From Atopobiaceae bacterium (GTDB lineage Bacteria; Actinomycetota; Coriobacteriia; Coriobacteriales; Atopobiaceae): a stretch of DNA of 64,000 nt. The DNA is taken from NCBI GenBank assembly GCA_902834555.1, contig CADFJN010000009.1, positions 54,971 through 118,970 on the forward strand. The letters are read 5' to 3'. Below are positions 7,802 through 19,213 of this stretch, in pieces (position 1 is the stretch's first letter; each line of letters starts with the position of its first letter). Under the pieces are notes generated by a model. That model saw nothing but the letters and a program-made list of their open reading frames with translations, did no database searches and had not been told where the DNA came from. The translations under genes were made by a program, and so were the position numbers.

Positions 7802-8875
7802 CTACACGTTGAAGCGGAAGACCATCACGTCGCCGTCCTGGACCACGTAGTCCTTGCCCTCCATGCGCAGGCGGCCGGCGTCGCGCGCACCGGACTCACC
7901 GCCCAACTTGACGTAGTCCTCGTAGCTGATCGTCTCGGCCTTGATGAAGCCCTTCTCGAAATCGGAGTGAATGACGCCAGCCGCCTCCGGGGCCTTGGCG
8001 CCAATACGCACCGTCCAGGCGCGAACCTCCTTGGGACCCGCGGTGAAGAAGCTCTGGAGACCCAGCAGGTGGTACGCCGCACGGGCCAGCGTCTCGAGGC
8101 CAGAGCGCTCGAGGCCCATGGACGCCAGATACTCGGCGGCCTCATCCGGGTCGAGGTCTGCCAGCTCCGCCTCAACCTCGGCGCAGATGGGAATGGCGTC
8201 CTGGCCGTTGATCTGGGGCTTCTCGCCCAGCTGGTCCTCGTCGCAGTTGGCCACGTAGAGAATGGGCTTCATGGTGAGCAGGAAGAGGTCATGAGCAGCA
8301 GCGCGCTCGTCGTCGGTCATGTCCATCTCCGCCGCGCGGTGCCCCTCGTTGAGCCACGCCTGCAGGCGCTTGGCCACCTCGAGGCGAGGCGCCATCTCCT
8401 TGTCGCGCTTGGACTCCTTCTCAAGCTTGGGGATGGAGCGCTCGAGCGAGCCCAGGTCCGCAAGGACAAGCTCGGTCTGGATGGTGTCAACGTCTGCCGC
8501 CGGGTCGACAAACGCGCCGGTACGGCCCGTCTCGCGCATGACGTTGGGATCCTTGAAGAAGCGGACAACCTCGCAGATGGCATCGCAGTTGCGGATGTTC
8601 GCTAGGAACTGGTTGCCCAGGCCCTCACCCTCGTTGGCGCCCTTCACCAGGCCCGCGATGTCAACAAACTCGACCGTAGCGGGCACGATCTTTGCAGGGT
8701 GCACCATCTCGGCGAGTTTGTTGAGGCGCTCGTCGGGGACGTCTACCACGCCCACGTTTGGATCGATGGTGGCAAAGGGGTAGTTTGCCGCAAGCCCGCC
8801 CTTGCGGGTAAGCGCGGTGAACAGGGTCGACTTGCCCACGTTGGGAAGTCCCACGATGCCGATGGAAAGTGACAC
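7802..8875 (-). CDS. ychF: Redox-regulated ATPase YchF (Obg-like, EngD)
   Basis: 357 residues, normal for the family. TRAFAC-class P-loop protein with G1 motif GLPNVGKST at residues 9-17, switch region DIAGLVKGANEGEGLG, and in place of a GTP-specific NKxD motif the YchF pattern that favours ATP. A coiled-coil arm lies in the middle and a C-terminal TGS domain spans about 275-357. It binds ribosomes and is linked to translation and oxidative-stress response in other bacteria. Start is GTG at 8875 with GGAGAG upstream. It is convergent with the LCP gene and lies downstream of the polyferredoxin gene on the same strand. Confidence 0.96.
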   Translation of the reverse strand: MSLSIGIVGLPNVGKSTLFTALTRKGGLAANYPFATIDPNVGVVDVPDERLNKLAEMVHPAKIVPATVEFVDIAGLVKGANEGEGLGNQFLANIRNCDAICEVVRFFKDPNVMRETGRTGAFVDPAADVDTIQTELVLADLGSLERSIPKLEKESKRDKEMAPRLEVAKRLQAWLNEGHRAAEMDMTDDERAAAHDLFLLTMKPILYVANCDEDQLGEKPQINGQDAIPICAEVEAELADLDPDEAAEYLASMGLERSGLETLARAAYHLLGLQSFFTAGPKEVRAWTVRIGAKAPEAAGVIHSDFEKGFIKAETISYEDYVKLGGESGARDAGRLRMEGKDYVVQDGDVMVFRFNV

Positions 8876-8920
8876 GGTGTCTCTCCTTCTTGGCCTTGGC
8901 CTCTTGCCAGTGGCCTCTTG

Positions 8921-10198
8921 CTACTTCTTGCTATCGTCCAGCTTCTCAAGGGTGTCAGCCGCCTTGGGGAGCTGCTTCTTGCCCTGCTCCATGAGTCGCT
9001 GGGCCTCCGCCTTGGCCTTTGCCTTCTGACGCGCGATCTCCTCGGCGTTCTTGTCAGGAACGACCAGCTCGCTTGCGTCCTGCGGCCGCATGGATAGCGC
9101 GCCCTCGGGGCATGCCTTCACGCAGGCGGCGCAGTTCACGCAGTACGCGGCCATGGTGTGCACGTGGCCGTTATCGTCGAGGTCGAGGGCATGCGTCACG
9201 CACGCCTTGGCGCAGTCGCCACAGGACGTGCAGAGCTCTGGGTCAACCACGGGAACGTCAAGGGTGATGTCCGCTGCCAGCTCCTGGTCGTGCTGGAGTC
9301 CGCCCATCATGAGCTTTCGGTTCTGCGTGAGAATGCGCTGACGGTTCTGGTTGGTCTTTGCCCCCACCGCATTCTCGAGCTGACGCTGCAGCTCGTTCAG
9401 GCGGTTGGCGTGATCGGTTATCTTCTTGGCAACCGCCTGGGCACCGGCGAGCTTGGGGCTCGAGCGCGTCACGAGGTTCTCGGTTGCATGGATGGCGGAG
9501 CTCACAAACTGGCTGCGGCGGTACTCGCGCGTGAACTCGTGCGTAAGGTTGTCCTTGTCGACCTCAAGGCCCACCGCGGACTTGGCCCACTCCTCCGCCG
9601 TTCCGATGGCCTCGGTGTAGAAGTCCTCGCCCGTGGTGGTGCGGCAGCGGTCGCAGATGCCAAGCGGCAGGTAGACAGACACGTTGGTGTAGTCAACGAG
9701 GATAGAGAACCACAGATCGCGCGAGACCATGCCCACGCACGGGAGGAGAATCTCGTTGGGCTTGGGGAGGCGCTTCAGGGCACGGGTGCACGTGACGTAG
9801 CACTGCTCGTACGCTGAGGCCGCGCGGGCGATGTTGTCGTAGAGCTGTTTGGCCATGTGGCGACGCGTGTTGAAGACCTCGGTGGGACACGCGGCCTGGC
9901 AGAGGCCGCACTTGCGGCAGGAGTCCGTGATTGTCACAGACTTGTTGTGGATGTCGATCGAGTTGGTGGGGCACACATCCAGGCAGACGGAGCACACGTC
10001 ATCCCGCTCCGCAGCAGTGCGCAGGCAGCGGCCGGAATTGCACCAGGGCTTCTCCTTGTAATCCGCCGGGTCGAAGACCTTGCGCTGGCTTGGGTCCTGG
10101 GCAAGCGAGTCCGCGATGCCCGCAAACGGGTTCTGAACTGCCTGCCAGTTATCCTGGATGTCGATGATGTCGTCGAGAATGTCACGCTTCTGTGGCAT
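8921..10198 (-). CDS. 4Fe-4S polyferredoxin-type protein
   Basis: 425 residues from ATG 10198, preceded by GGGGAGAGG; the frame runs further upstream without any better start. The amino half has two cysteine sets (CSVCLDVCP and CRKCGLCQAACP), and the C-terminal part has two more (CTSCGDCAKACV and CVNCAACVKACP), giving room for up to four [4Fe-4S] clusters. Between them lies a mixed region with further cysteines (ICDRCR) and a probable helical segment (about 235-310). The last 50 residues are a Lys/Ala/Glu-rich helix. No transmembrane segment is seen. It is likely a cytosolic electron carrier or an oxidoreductase component of an anaerobe; partner and substrate are unknown. Confidence 0.8.
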   Translation of the reverse strand: MPQKRDILDDIIDIQDNWQAVQNPFAGIADSLAQDPSQRKVFDPADYKEKPWCNSGRCLRTAAERDDVCSVCLDVCPTNSIDIHNKSVTITDSCRKCGLCQAACPTEVFNTRRHMAKQLYDNIARAASAYEQCYVTCTRALKRLPKPNEILLPCVGMVSRDLWFSILVDYTNVSVYLPLGICDRCRTTTGEDFYTEAIGTAEEWAKSAVGLEVDKDNLTHEFTREYRRSQFVSSAIHATENLVTRSSPKLAGAQAVAKKITDHANRLNELQRQLENAVGAKTNQNRQRILTQNRKLMMGGLQHDQELAADITLDVPVVDPELCTSCGDCAKACVTHALDLDDNGHVHTMAAYCVNCAACVKACPEGALSMRPQDASELVVPDKNAEEIARQKAKAKAEAQRLMEQGKKQLPKAADTLEKLDDSKK

Positions 10199-10396
10199 CG
10201 CCTCTCCCCTCTTCTCGGCGGGGTGACCGCACGCAGCTCCCCCGCGGTACGTGTGCCTGCACACGCAACCGTTACATTGTACCGTCCGTCGGGGAGAAGC
10301 CCACCCACAGGCGAGAAGCGCACAAGGAAGGGGCCTGGGGGTCTCTCCTTGCGTTTGGCAGGAATCCTGCAGGAGCCGCAAGGACGCTGCGTGATC

Positions 10397-10462
10397 TGTG
10401 GGGAAGAAAATCGACAGTTTTAGCTGTTCAGGGGGACCAAAACGTCTAATTTCAGCCCCACA
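10397..10462. repeat. Extragenic inverted-repeat element, family 3, copy A
   Basis: Bounded by TGTGGGG (10397-10403) and CCCCACA (10456-10462), with an inner ACAG/CTGT pair. It shares with 21951-22010 the order TCGACA, about 30 variable bases, GTCT, AAT-rich spacer, GCCCCA. It lies in the 381-base gap between groEL and the polyferredoxin gene; the other content of that gap is the groEL terminator and unmarked sequence 10199-10396 that should contain the polyferredoxin promoter. Confidence 0.4.
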
Positions 10463-10485
10463 GCCAAGGCAGACGGCCTGCCACG

Positions 10486-10520
10486 AAAAAGGGCCCCGGG
10501 TGCCACATGGCACTCGGGGC
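10486..10520 (-). terminator. Rho-independent terminator of groEL
   Basis: GCCCCGGGTGCC (10493-10504) pairs with GGCACTCGGGGC (10509-10520) around a 4-base loop, followed on the minus strand by TTTTT (10486-10490). It lies 60 bases past the groEL stop. Confidence 0.85.
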
Positions 10521-10579
10521 TCTGAAGTTCGCTCGGTCGAGTCGCGTGACCGAGGAGCAGTACCGGGGCTGCCTAGCCC

Positions 10580-12259
<1,680 letters not shown>

Positions 12260-12287
12260 TTACCAACTAGCGAGCAGCTCGCGCGAG

Positions 12288-12578
12288 CTACTCCTCAATG
12301 ATGGCGTAGATGTCGTCCGCGCGGAGGAGCAGGAAGTCCTCGCCGTCGACCTTGACCTCGTTGCCACCGAACTTGCCGTAGAACACCTCGTCGCCGGCCT
12401 TGACGTCAACGGGGATGCGGTTGCCGTCCTGATCGCGCTTGCCCTCGCCCACAGCGACGACCTTGCCGCGCTGCGGCTTCTCCTGGGCGCCCGAGGAGAT
12501 GTACAGACCAGAAGAGGTCTTCTCCTCCTTGGGTGCGGGCTTGACGAGGACGCGGTCTCCCAGCGGCTTAAGAGTCAT
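12288..12578 (-). CDS. groS: 10-kDa co-chaperonin GroES
   Basis: 96 residues from ATG 12578, which has AAAGGAGG nine bases upstream; the frame could open two codons earlier at a TTG but without correct spacing. The protein shows LKPLGDRVLVKP at the start, the mobile-loop region EKTSSGLYISSG, and the dome residues of the family. It caps GroEL and is its operon partner. Confidence 0.98.
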   Translation of the reverse strand: MTLKPLGDRVLVKPAPKEEKTSSGLYISSGAQEKPQRGKVVAVGEGKRDQDGNRIPVDVKAGDEVFYGKFGGNEVKVDGEDFLLLRADDIYAIIEE

Positions 12579-12973
12579 AACCAAGAACCTCCTTTTAGGG
12601 CGCCGTACGGCGCTTGAACCTGTGACGGCGGGCGCGTGGCCGCGCCATCCAATCCAACGCTCAACTATGTACCCATCCGATTGGGGTTATACCGTCGAGA
12701 TGAGAAAAATCTTACGAATGAGACCTAGACTTTCTAACTGGTGAGGGACTAGGGACTTGATATTGACGCCTTTCTCGGCTGGTGCGCGGGTGGCCTTCCG
12801 CGAACTTCCCCTGCAGCAACGCACTCTCCGGTGCCGCGCCCTCGCTGGAGGCTCAACCCCCGTCAATCCGCACCGTCTCACGCCTACGACAAATCACCGC
12901 AGCTCGCGGCATTAAGCTTGCTCGCAATGCGTACAATGGGATGCATGTCAGACGCCGAGGAAACGGGGATTGC
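12579..12973. other. Divergent upstream region of groES and xpt
   Basis: 395 bases between divergent genes. I see the groES RBS at 12588-12593, no CIRCE (TTAGCACTC and its complement), and no purine-riboswitch core before xpt. Around 12808-12840 the string CTGCAGCAACGCACTCTCCG resembles one edge of repeat family 2 and may be a decayed unit. TACAAT at 12931-12936 is a possible xpt -10 box without a convincing -35. Confidence 0.35.
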
Positions 12974-13552
12974 ATGCGGGAGCTCGAGGAGAGGATCAAG
13001 CAGGAGGGCATCGTCCGCGAGGGTAATGTGCTCAAGGTGGACAGCTTTCTCAATCACCAGTGCGATGTCGCGCTGTACGCGGACATGGGTGACGAGTGGG
13101 CGCGGCGCTTTGCCGGTCGGCCTGTCGACAAGATTCTGACCATCGAGGCCTCGGGCATTGGCATTGCCTGCGTCGCAGCCACGCGCTTCAACAACACCCC
13201 TGTGGTCTTCGCGCGCAAGTCGCAGTCCATCAACCTTGATGGCGAGCAGTACGTTGCCCGCGTGCACAGTTACACCCACGGCAACGACAACACGGTCATT
13301 GTTGCCAAGCGCTTCCTCAACAAGGGCGAGCATGTCCTCATCATCGACGACTTCCTGGCCAACGGGTGCGCACTCGACGGCCTCATCGAGATCTGCGAGC
13401 AGGCCGGAGCCATTGTCGAAGGCATTGGCATCGCTGTCGAGAAGGGCTTCCAGCCCGGCGGCAAGCGCCTGCGCGAGAAGGGCTTTGACGTGCAGTCTCT
13501 TGCCATCGTGAAGTCCTTGGACGCAAAGACCGGCGAGATTGAGTTCGAGTAG
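12974..13552 (+). CDS. xpt: Xanthine phosphoribosyltransferase
   Basis: 192 residues. Salvages xanthine (and more weakly guanine) to XMP with PRPP; cytosolic. Matches Xpt throughout: [14 protein letters not shown] at the start, TIEASGIG, the PRPP-binding motif [11 protein letters not shown] near residues 124-134, and [12 protein letters not shown]. Start ATG 12974 lies 12-18 bases after GAGGAAACGGGG; the frame is open further upstream but the homology begins here. It supplies the XMP used by guaA, also in this window. A shared terminator separates it from the convergent nadE. Confidence 0.95.
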   Translation: MRELEERIKQEGIVREGNVLKVDSFLNHQCDVALYADMGDEWARRFAGRPVDKILTIEASGIGIACVAATRFNNTPVVFARKSQSINLDGEQYVARVHSYTHGNDNTVIVAKRFLNKGEHVLIIDDFLANGCALDGLIEICEQAGAIVEGIGIAVEKGFQPGGKRLREKGFDVQSLAIVKSLDAKTGEIEFE

Positions 13553-13590
13553 CCGCCCGCATCAGGTGATGCGTCAAACCCAACCGCACA

Positions 13591-13626
13591 AGCAAGGGGC
13601 CCGCACGCTGCGGGCCCCTTGCTTTT
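13591..13626. terminator. Bidirectional terminator between xpt and nadE
   Basis: AGCAAGGGGCCCGCA (13591-13605) pairs perfectly with 13609-13623 around a 3-base loop and is followed by TTTT. It serves xpt on the plus strand. The nadE stop codon (13625-13627) touches the hairpin, so on the minus strand it can also end nadE. Confidence 0.9.
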
Positions 13627-15550
13627 ACAGCTCCTCCAGTTCGCGCAGCCAGAGCGTGGCACAGGCATCCGACGGCATGCGCAGGTCTCCCCTGGGCGAG
13701 ACGGCCGCCGAGCCAACCTTTGGCCCGTCCGGCAGACAGCTGCGCTTGAACTGCTGGGCAAAGTAGCGCCGGTAGAAGGTCTTCTCCCACTTGAGGATCG
13801 TCGCGTCGTCGTAGGTGTCGCCAAGCGCGTAGCGCGCCAGACGGTACGCCTTGCGGGGCGGCGTCCCGCGGCGCAGGACCTCGTACAGGAAGAAGTCGTG
13901 CAGCTCGTAGGGGCCAACAAGGTCTTCGGTGCGCTGGGCAATGGTGCCGTCCTTCTCAGCGGGCAAAAGCTCCGGCGAGACGGGTGTGTCCAGGACGTCG
14001 TAGAGGACCTGAGCTTCCTCGTCGTTTCCGCAGGTATCGGCCACGTAGCGCACAAGGTGACGCACGAGGGTCTTGGGTACGCTCGCGTTGACGGCGTACA
14101 TCGACATGTGGTCGCCGTTGTAGGTGGCCCAGCCAAGTGCCAGCTCGGAGAGGTCGCCGGTGCCAACCACCAGGCCGCCCTCCTGGTTGGCAATATCCAT
14201 GAGCACCTGCGTGCGCTCTCGCGCCTGGCTGTTCTCGTACGTGACGTCGTGGACGGACTCGTCATGGCCAATATCTGAGAAGTGCTGGCGCACGGCGTCG
14301 GAGATGTTGACCTCGCGCAGGTCGCAACCGAGGGCGTCGGCAAGCGTCGTAGCGTTGCCGTGTGTACGCCCGGTGGTGCCAAACCCGGGCATAGTCACAG
14401 CAATGATGCCAATGCGGTCCAGGTCAAGCAGGTCAAACGCGCGGGCGCACACCAGGAGCGCCAGCGTGGAATCAAGCCCGCCGGAGACACCGATAACCAC
14501 GTGGCTCGAGTGCGTGTGTGCAAGTCGTTTGGCCAGGCCGCGAGCCTGGATGCTGAGAACGTCCTCGCACCTCTCGGCACGGCGCTCTGCGTCTGAGGGC
14601 ACAAACGGGTGCGGGTCGACAAAGCGCGTGAGCGTTGTGAGACTTGGCGTAAGCGAGAAGCGCGTGACCGTATAGCCCTTAGCTTCCGGTGCCGGTGCCG
14701 TGGCAAAGGTGGACATGCGACGGCGCTCCTCGCAGAGAAAGGCAACGTCCACCTCGCTTGTTGCGGCACCGCTCCCAAAGGGCTCGGCCTCCGCGAGCAT
14801 GCGGCCGTTCTCGGCAATCATGTCGTGACCGCCAAAGACCAGATCCTGCGTGGATTCGCCCGCGCCTGCCGATGCATATACGTATCCGCAGATGAGACGC
14901 GCCGACTGCCCCGTGACGAGGCTGCGGCGGTAGTCGGCCTTGCCCACGATGGCGTTAGAGGCCGAGAGGTTGCAGATAAGCGTGGCCCCCGCCAGCGCGT
15001 GATCGGTCGAGGGTGGGTTTGGGATCCACAGGTCCTCGCAAATCTCGGCAGCCACCACCAGCTGCGGCAGCTCGTTGCAGGCAAAGAGCTGACGGGTGCC
15101 AAAGGGCACGCCCGAGAAGCCGGCAAAGTTCACGGGCACGCAATCCTTGGGCCCCACCGAAAAGTGACGAGACTCGTAGAACTCGTTGTAGGTGGGAATG
15201 GCACGCTTGGGAACGATGCCCAGCACGCACCCGTGGGAAAGGGCAATTGCGCAGTTGTAGAGCTTGGCGTTGACGCGGACCGGCGCGCCGAGAAGCACCA
15301 GCGCATCGATGTGGGAGGTCCGCTGGGCGATGATGCCCACGGCCTTCTCGGCAGCGTCAAGAAGCGCATCCTGCCAGAAGAGGTCCTCGCAGGTATACGC
15401 CGTCACACAGAGCTCCGGCAGCACGATGATGCGCGCGCCCTCCTCGATGGCCGCATCAATCTGCCGCAGGCAGGAGGCCATGTTGTACTCCACGTCCGCA
15501 ACGCGGACCTCGGGCGTCCTTGCCGCGACCTTCACGAATCCGTCCTGCAT
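13625..15550 (-). CDS. nadE: NAD+ synthase, glutamine-hydrolysing
   Basis: 641 residues. Amidates nicotinic acid adenine dinucleotide with glutamine and ATP to give NAD+. Residues 1-290 are a nitrilase-type glutaminase with the triad Glu46 (LPELC), Lys114 (VPKR) and Cys170 (EICEDLW). Residues 320-641 are the synthetase with PP-loop SGGLDS at 355-360, GTGDLSELALGW and the substrate tail. ATG 15550 follows GGAGGAAAG directly; the open frame continues far upstream but into repeat DNA and another gene's antisense. It is convergent with xpt and transcribed alone. Confidence 0.97.
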   Translation of the reverse strand: MQDGFVKVAARTPEVRVADVEYNMASCLRQIDAAIEEGARIIVLPELCVTAYTCEDLFWQDALLDAAEKAVGIIAQRTSHIDALVLLGAPVRVNAKLYNCAIALSHGCVLGIVPKRAIPTYNEFYESRHFSVGPKDCVPVNFAGFSGVPFGTRQLFACNELPQLVVAAEICEDLWIPNPPSTDHALAGATLICNLSASNAIVGKADYRRSLVTGQSARLICGYVYASAGAGESTQDLVFGGHDMIAENGRMLAEAEPFGSGAATSEVDVAFLCEERRRMSTFATAPAPEAKGYTVTRFSLTPSLTTLTRFVDPHPFVPSDAERRAERCEDVLSIQARGLAKRLAHTHSSHVVIGVSGGLDSTLALLVCARAFDLLDLDRIGIIAVTMPGFGTTGRTHGNATTLADALGCDLREVNISDAVRQHFSDIGHDESVHDVTYENSQARERTQVLMDIANQEGGLVVGTGDLSELALGWATYNGDHMSMYAVNASVPKTLVRHLVRYVADTCGNDEEAQVLYDVLDTPVSPELLPAEKDGTIAQRTEDLVGPYELHDFFLYEVLRRGTPPRKAYRLARYALGDTYDDATILKWEKTFYRRYFAQQFKRSCLPDGPKVGSAAVSPRGDLRMPSDACATLWLRELEEL

Positions 15551-15717
15551 CTTTCCTCCAGGGTCTTCCGGGGGGACTTCGCTGATGCGGGCCGGGATCT
15601 TGCCGTCTGGGACGAGAGGCCCGCCCGTATGAGACCTAAGGGTAGCGCATCGCATGGACGGATGGCACGGTAACCAGCGACCCCGGAACAGCGCTCCTCG
15701 CAGGGCGAGAAGGAGAA

Positions 15718-15901
15718 AAGCGCGTCTTCGGCGAGAATATGGCGCCCGAGAGCCCCTGTTGTACGTGATTGCCGCGATAACGTGCCCTCCGGCGCCCAAA
15801 TGACGCCGCAGCGACGTTTCCGTACGCAGTCTCTGCGACAACGTGCCCTCCGGCGCCAAAATGACGCCTGAGCAGCGACTTTGTACGTTGTTGCTGCAAA
15901 A
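15718..15901 (+). repeat. Tandem array of 61-bp extragenic repeats, family 2 (three units)
   Basis: Units at 15780-15840 and 15841-15901 are both exactly 61 bp and share ACGTGCCCTCCGGCGCC, AAATGACGCC, GCGAC, GTACG and a closing TGC(G/A)A core; a more diverged unit occupies about 15718-15779. The same unit occurs reversed at 37951-38011, and relatives of 60 bp at 37731-37850. It fills most of the 431-base gap between nadE and the ABC operon; 15551-15717 shows nothing else I can name. Confidence 0.75.
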
Positions 15902-15941
15902 ATCTACCCTCCGGTGCCGGTTGACGCCGGAGGGTAGATTT
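15900..15941 (-). terminator. Terminator of the amino-acid ABC operon
   Basis: ATCTACCCTCCGG pairs with CCGGAGGGTAGAT (13 bp perfect, extended by flanking A/T pairs) about 40 bases past the ATP-binding gene's stop. Its first arm is also the beginning of another family 2 unit, so the repeat seems to have been recruited as a terminator. Confidence 0.7.
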
Positions 15942-15981
15942 CGGAAGCGGACAGAAATAGCAGGGCAGCGGCGACGAGGCC

Positions 15982-16767
15982 CTACAGGTACCGCGCGAGG
16001 AACTCGCGGGTGCGGGGCTTCTCGGGATTGGTGAACATCTTCTCGGGGCTGCCCTTCTCGGCGATGACGCCCTTGTCCATGAACACGACCTCGTCGGAGA
16101 CGCTGCGCGCGAACGCCATCTCGTGCGTCACCACGACCATGGTCATGCCCTGGGATGCCAGGCGGCGCATGACCTCCAGGACCTCGCCGGAAATCTCGGG
16201 GTCGAGGGCAGAGGTGGGCTCGTCGAAGAGCATGAGGTCGGGCTTCATGCAAAGTGCACGGGCAATGGCCACGCGCTGCTTCTGACCGCCAGAGAGCGTG
16301 TTGACGTCGGCTCCGGCAAAGTCCGCAAGGCCCACGGAGTCGAGGTTGGCCAGCGCAACCTTCTCGGCCTGCCCCTTGGTCATCTTCTTGAGCGTCACCG
16401 GCGCAAGCGTGCAGTTGTCCAGCACGTTCATGTTGTTGAACAGGTTGAAGCCCTGGAAGACCATGCCAATCTTCTCGCGCAGGGCATTGATGTCCACGTG
16501 CTCGGCGGCAAGGTCCTTGCCGTGGAACCACACGTGGCCGGCATCCGGCGTCTCGAGCAGGTTGATGCAGCGCAGAAGCGTCGACTTGCCGGATCCGGAG
16601 GCGCCGATGATAGTCACCACCTGGCCAGGCATCACGGTGAGGTCAATGCCGCGCAGGACCACGTTGCTGCCAAAGGACTTCTGCAGCCCCTCGACGCGGA
16701 CCACGGCCTCCTCGGGGTTGGCTGCGCCCGCAGCGGAGCCGGCGATTGCGTTCTTCTCGTCTGTCAT
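15982..16767 (-). CDS. Amino-acid ABC transporter, ATP-binding protein (GlnQ/HisP type)
   Basis: 261 residues. Hydrolyses ATP to drive uptake of a polar amino acid through the permease encoded just upstream. Walker A GASGSGKS at 55-62, Q-loop FQGFN, signature LSGGQKQR, Walker [15 protein letters not shown], and the His switch in VVTHE. About 20 residues of Ala/Gly-rich sequence precede the normal domain start. It begins one base after the permease stop, so the two are translationally coupled. Third and last gene of the operon. Confidence 0.95.
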   Translation of the reverse strand: MTDEKNAIAGSAAGAANPEEAVVRVEGLQKSFGSNVVLRGIDLTVMPGQVVTIIGASGSGKSTLLRCINLLETPDAGHVWFHGKDLAAEHVDINALREKIGMVFQGFNLFNNMNVLDNCTLAPVTLKKMTKGQAEKVALANLDSVGLADFAGADVNTLSGGQKQRVAIARALCMKPDLMLFDEPTSALDPEISGEVLEVMRRLASQGMTMVVVTHEMAFARSVSDEVVFMDKGVIAEKGSPEKMFTNPEKPRTREFLARYL

Positions 16768-16768
16768 G

Positions 16769-17971
16769 CTACTTCTCGCCTCCTGCCGTCATCTGGTTGG
16801 AAACGCCCAACACGGGCTCGGTCTTTGCGTCGAGCCGCTTGGCCAGCTTGCCCAGAAGCCACGACGCCGTTGCCGTCATGATGAGGTAGAAGACAGCAAT
16901 GACGAGATAGGCGTTCAGCTGCTTGTAGTAGATGCCAGCGATGGTCGAGGCGGCAAACGCCAGGTCAAACACGCCAATAACCGAGAGGACCGAGGAGTCC
17001 TTGATGTTGATGACCAGCTCGTTGGAGAGGCCGGGTATGGCATAGCGAATGCCCTGCGGAAAGACGACCTTGACCATGGCCTGCCACTGCGAGAGGCCGA
17101 GCGAGCGAGCGGCCTCCATCTGGCCCTTGTCCACCGACTCGATGCCACCACGCAGCACCTCCATCATGTACGCGGTGGAGTTGAGCGAGATGACCACCAG
17201 GCCGGCGATGAAGCGAGACCACACGGCGTTGATCTCGCTCACGGACATGCCCGAGCCGCTGAACAGGCCAAACCCGGCGTAGTAGATGATGACGCCCTGA
17301 ACCAGCATGGGCGTGCCGCGCACCACGGTACTGTAGACCTTGGCAAAGCCCACGCCGACCTTCTTCCAGAAGCGGACGAAGTCGTTGTCGGGGCGGTCGA
17401 TGTGCTGGATGCGCACAAAGACCAGAAGCATTGCCAGCACAAAGGCGATGGCCGTGCCAAAGACGGCCAGCTCGATGGTCGTGAGGATGCCCTGCAGGTA
17501 CGTGGCATAGCCCTGCTGGAACATGTAGAGGATCTGCGTGAGCATGTCATCCTGCGGCATCCCAGAGGAAGCCGCGGCAGCCGTCCACGCGCTCGCGAAG
17601 CCCATGACCGCGCGGTCGACAAAGAGCACGATGGCCAGCACCCAGATGACGTAGGACCCCAGGCGCAACACCCGGCGCGCGCCGGGCTTCACAAAGGGCG
17701 CCACCTGGCCATACGTAGTCCAGTGCGTGAGCTTGAAGACAAGCGCCACCGCCGAGAGCACCAGCCACGCGACAAGCACGTAGTACATCACGACCTCGAC
17801 CGTGAACGCATGAGCAAGGAAGCTCATGGCCGGGCGCGGCTGGCTTGAGAGCCACATCCCCGCAAACGCGACGACAGAGGTGCCGAGAAGGACGTAGCGA
17901 TGGTCTCGGCGCAGCCACGCCGCAAAGCGGGCGCGCCGGGTCGTCACCGGAATGGATGGTGCATCTGACAT
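16769..17971 (-). CDS. Amino-acid ABC transporter permease with N-terminal membrane extension
   Basis: 400 residues. The C-terminal 230 residues are a HisM-type permease with the inner-membrane loop signature ([20 protein letters not shown], the EAA motif contacting the ATPase). The first 150 residues add about three further helices ([51 protein letters not shown]) not found in the standard short permease. RBS GGGAG precedes ATG 17971. It is between the binding-protein and ATPase genes, completing a one-permease importer that would act as a homodimer. Confidence 0.92.
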   Translation of the reverse strand: MSDAPSIPVTTRRARFAAWLRRDHRYVLLGTSVVAFAGMWLSSQPRPAMSFLAHAFTVEVVMYYVLVAWLVLSAVALVFKLTHWTTYGQVAPFVKPGARRVLRLGSYVIWVLAIVLFVDRAVMGFASAWTAAAASSGMPQDDMLTQILYMFQQGYATYLQGILTTIELAVFGTAIAFVLAMLLVFVRIQHIDRPDNDFVRFWKKVGVGFAKVYSTVVRGTPMLVQGVIIYYAGFGLFSGSGMSVSEINAVWSRFIAGLVVISLNSTAYMMEVLRGGIESVDKGQMEAARSLGLSQWQAMVKVVFPQGIRYAIPGLSNELVINIKDSSVLSVIGVFDLAFAASTIAGIYYKQLNAYLVIAVFYLIMTATASWLLGKLAKRLDAKTEPVLGVSNQMTAGGEK

Positions 17972-18004
17972 GTTCTTGCTTCTCCCTGCTGTGTGTGACG
18001 CGCG

Positions 18005-18953
18005 CTAGGCGGGCTGACGGTCCATGCAGTCATCCCACATGCTCTGGCGCTCGTCTGCCGAGATGCCGTCAATGACCTCGTTAATCTTGGCGAGAACCGC
18101 ATCCTGGCCCTTGGCGATGGCCGCGTTGTCGGGGTTGGAGGCATCCGTGAAGCCCTCGCCGTCGGCAAGGTCGACCTTCTTGAGCGTGGGATAGTCCTTC
18201 AGCAGACGCGGAAGCGAGAGGGACGAGAAGGTAATGGCATCGCAGGTGCCGTTCATGAGACCGTCGACCACCAGCGGCACCGTGGCTACCGGCGTGAGGT
18301 GGTTGACGTTGGGAATCTGGTCGATGAGGTCGTCGTAGAAGGTGTCCTTCTGACCCAGGACCGAGGCGCCCGAGAAGTCCGAAAGCTTGGTGGCGTTAGC
18401 GTAGGGCGAGTCCTGCTTGACGACCATAATGACCTCGTCGTCGATGTAGGAATCGGAGAAGTCCGCGGACTGTGCGCGCTCGTCCGTCACGGACATGCCA
18501 GCGCAGATGATGTCGATCTGGCCGTTGACCAGCGAGTCAACCAGGCTGCCAAACTCCATCTTCACCGCGACGGGCTCCATGCCTAGCGCGTCAGCGATCT
18601 TCTTGGCCACCTGCACGTCATAGCCGTCGGCATAGGCGCCGTCGACGTTTTCGATGGGGATGGTGGTGTCGCTGGCAGAGGACTCCTGCCAGTTGTAGGG
18701 GGGCGTAGGCGGCCTCCATGCCCACGCGCAGGGTCTTGCCGTCCCCCAGCTTGAGGGAGTCTGACGAGGAGGTGTCACTGCTGGTGGAGGAGGTTGTGGA
18801 GGAGCTTGCGGATGCGTCGCTCGACTGGGCGGCAGGGCCACATGCCGTGAGGACGGTCATCCCTCCAACGGTGAGGGCCGTGATACCCGAGGCCTTAAGA
18901 AAGTCTCGACGAGAAAATGAGCCAGACGCGTGCTGGATGGGATGCTTCTTCAT
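18005..18953 (-). pseudogene. Amino-acid ABC transporter substrate-binding lipoprotein, frameshifted in a C6 tract
   Basis: The protein is split over two frames. From ATG 18953 (RBS AGGGAGGA) it reads a Tat-type signal (SRRDFLKASG), lipobox LTACG, a Ser/Thr linker, then GDGKTLRVGMEAAYAP. The family's next residues, YNWQ, and all of the solute-binding domain (GYDVQVAKKIADALGM, DIICAGMSVTDER) continue in another frame to 18005. The break is at a run of six C on the coding strand (18698-18703); five would restore one frame of about 315 residues. It could be a real inactivating or phase-variable slip, or a sequencing error. The transporter would be blind without it. Confidence 0.85.
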
Positions 18954-19213
18954 GGTGGTCCTCCCTGGACGATCCTCGCTGTTCCCCTTTCGCGCGACGC
19001 AACCGGAGGGGACCCATTCCCCTCCCCCTTGCAAGCGAGACGCGCACATGCGACCCGATGCGAGAAAGTTACGCGCACACGGCAACGATACTCCTCTGGT
19101 CGCGACATGCCCCGATAGTCACAGTGAGGTAACAATGGGAGGTTGTGATCTGGTGGCATTTGATTTGAAGTTTGATTTTACGTACGGAGCGCCCACGCGC
19201 TGCCTGAGCCAGT

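Noticed and set aside
12579..12973. CIRCE element before groES and purine riboswitch before xpt
   Set aside because: No TTAGCACTC/GAGTGCTAA pair and no conserved riboswitch core were found on reading the region.
15718..15901. Tandem repeats as a possible CRISPR array
   Set aside because: The 61-bp units abut and vary along their whole length, with no constant repeat and unique spacer pattern, and no cas genes are near.
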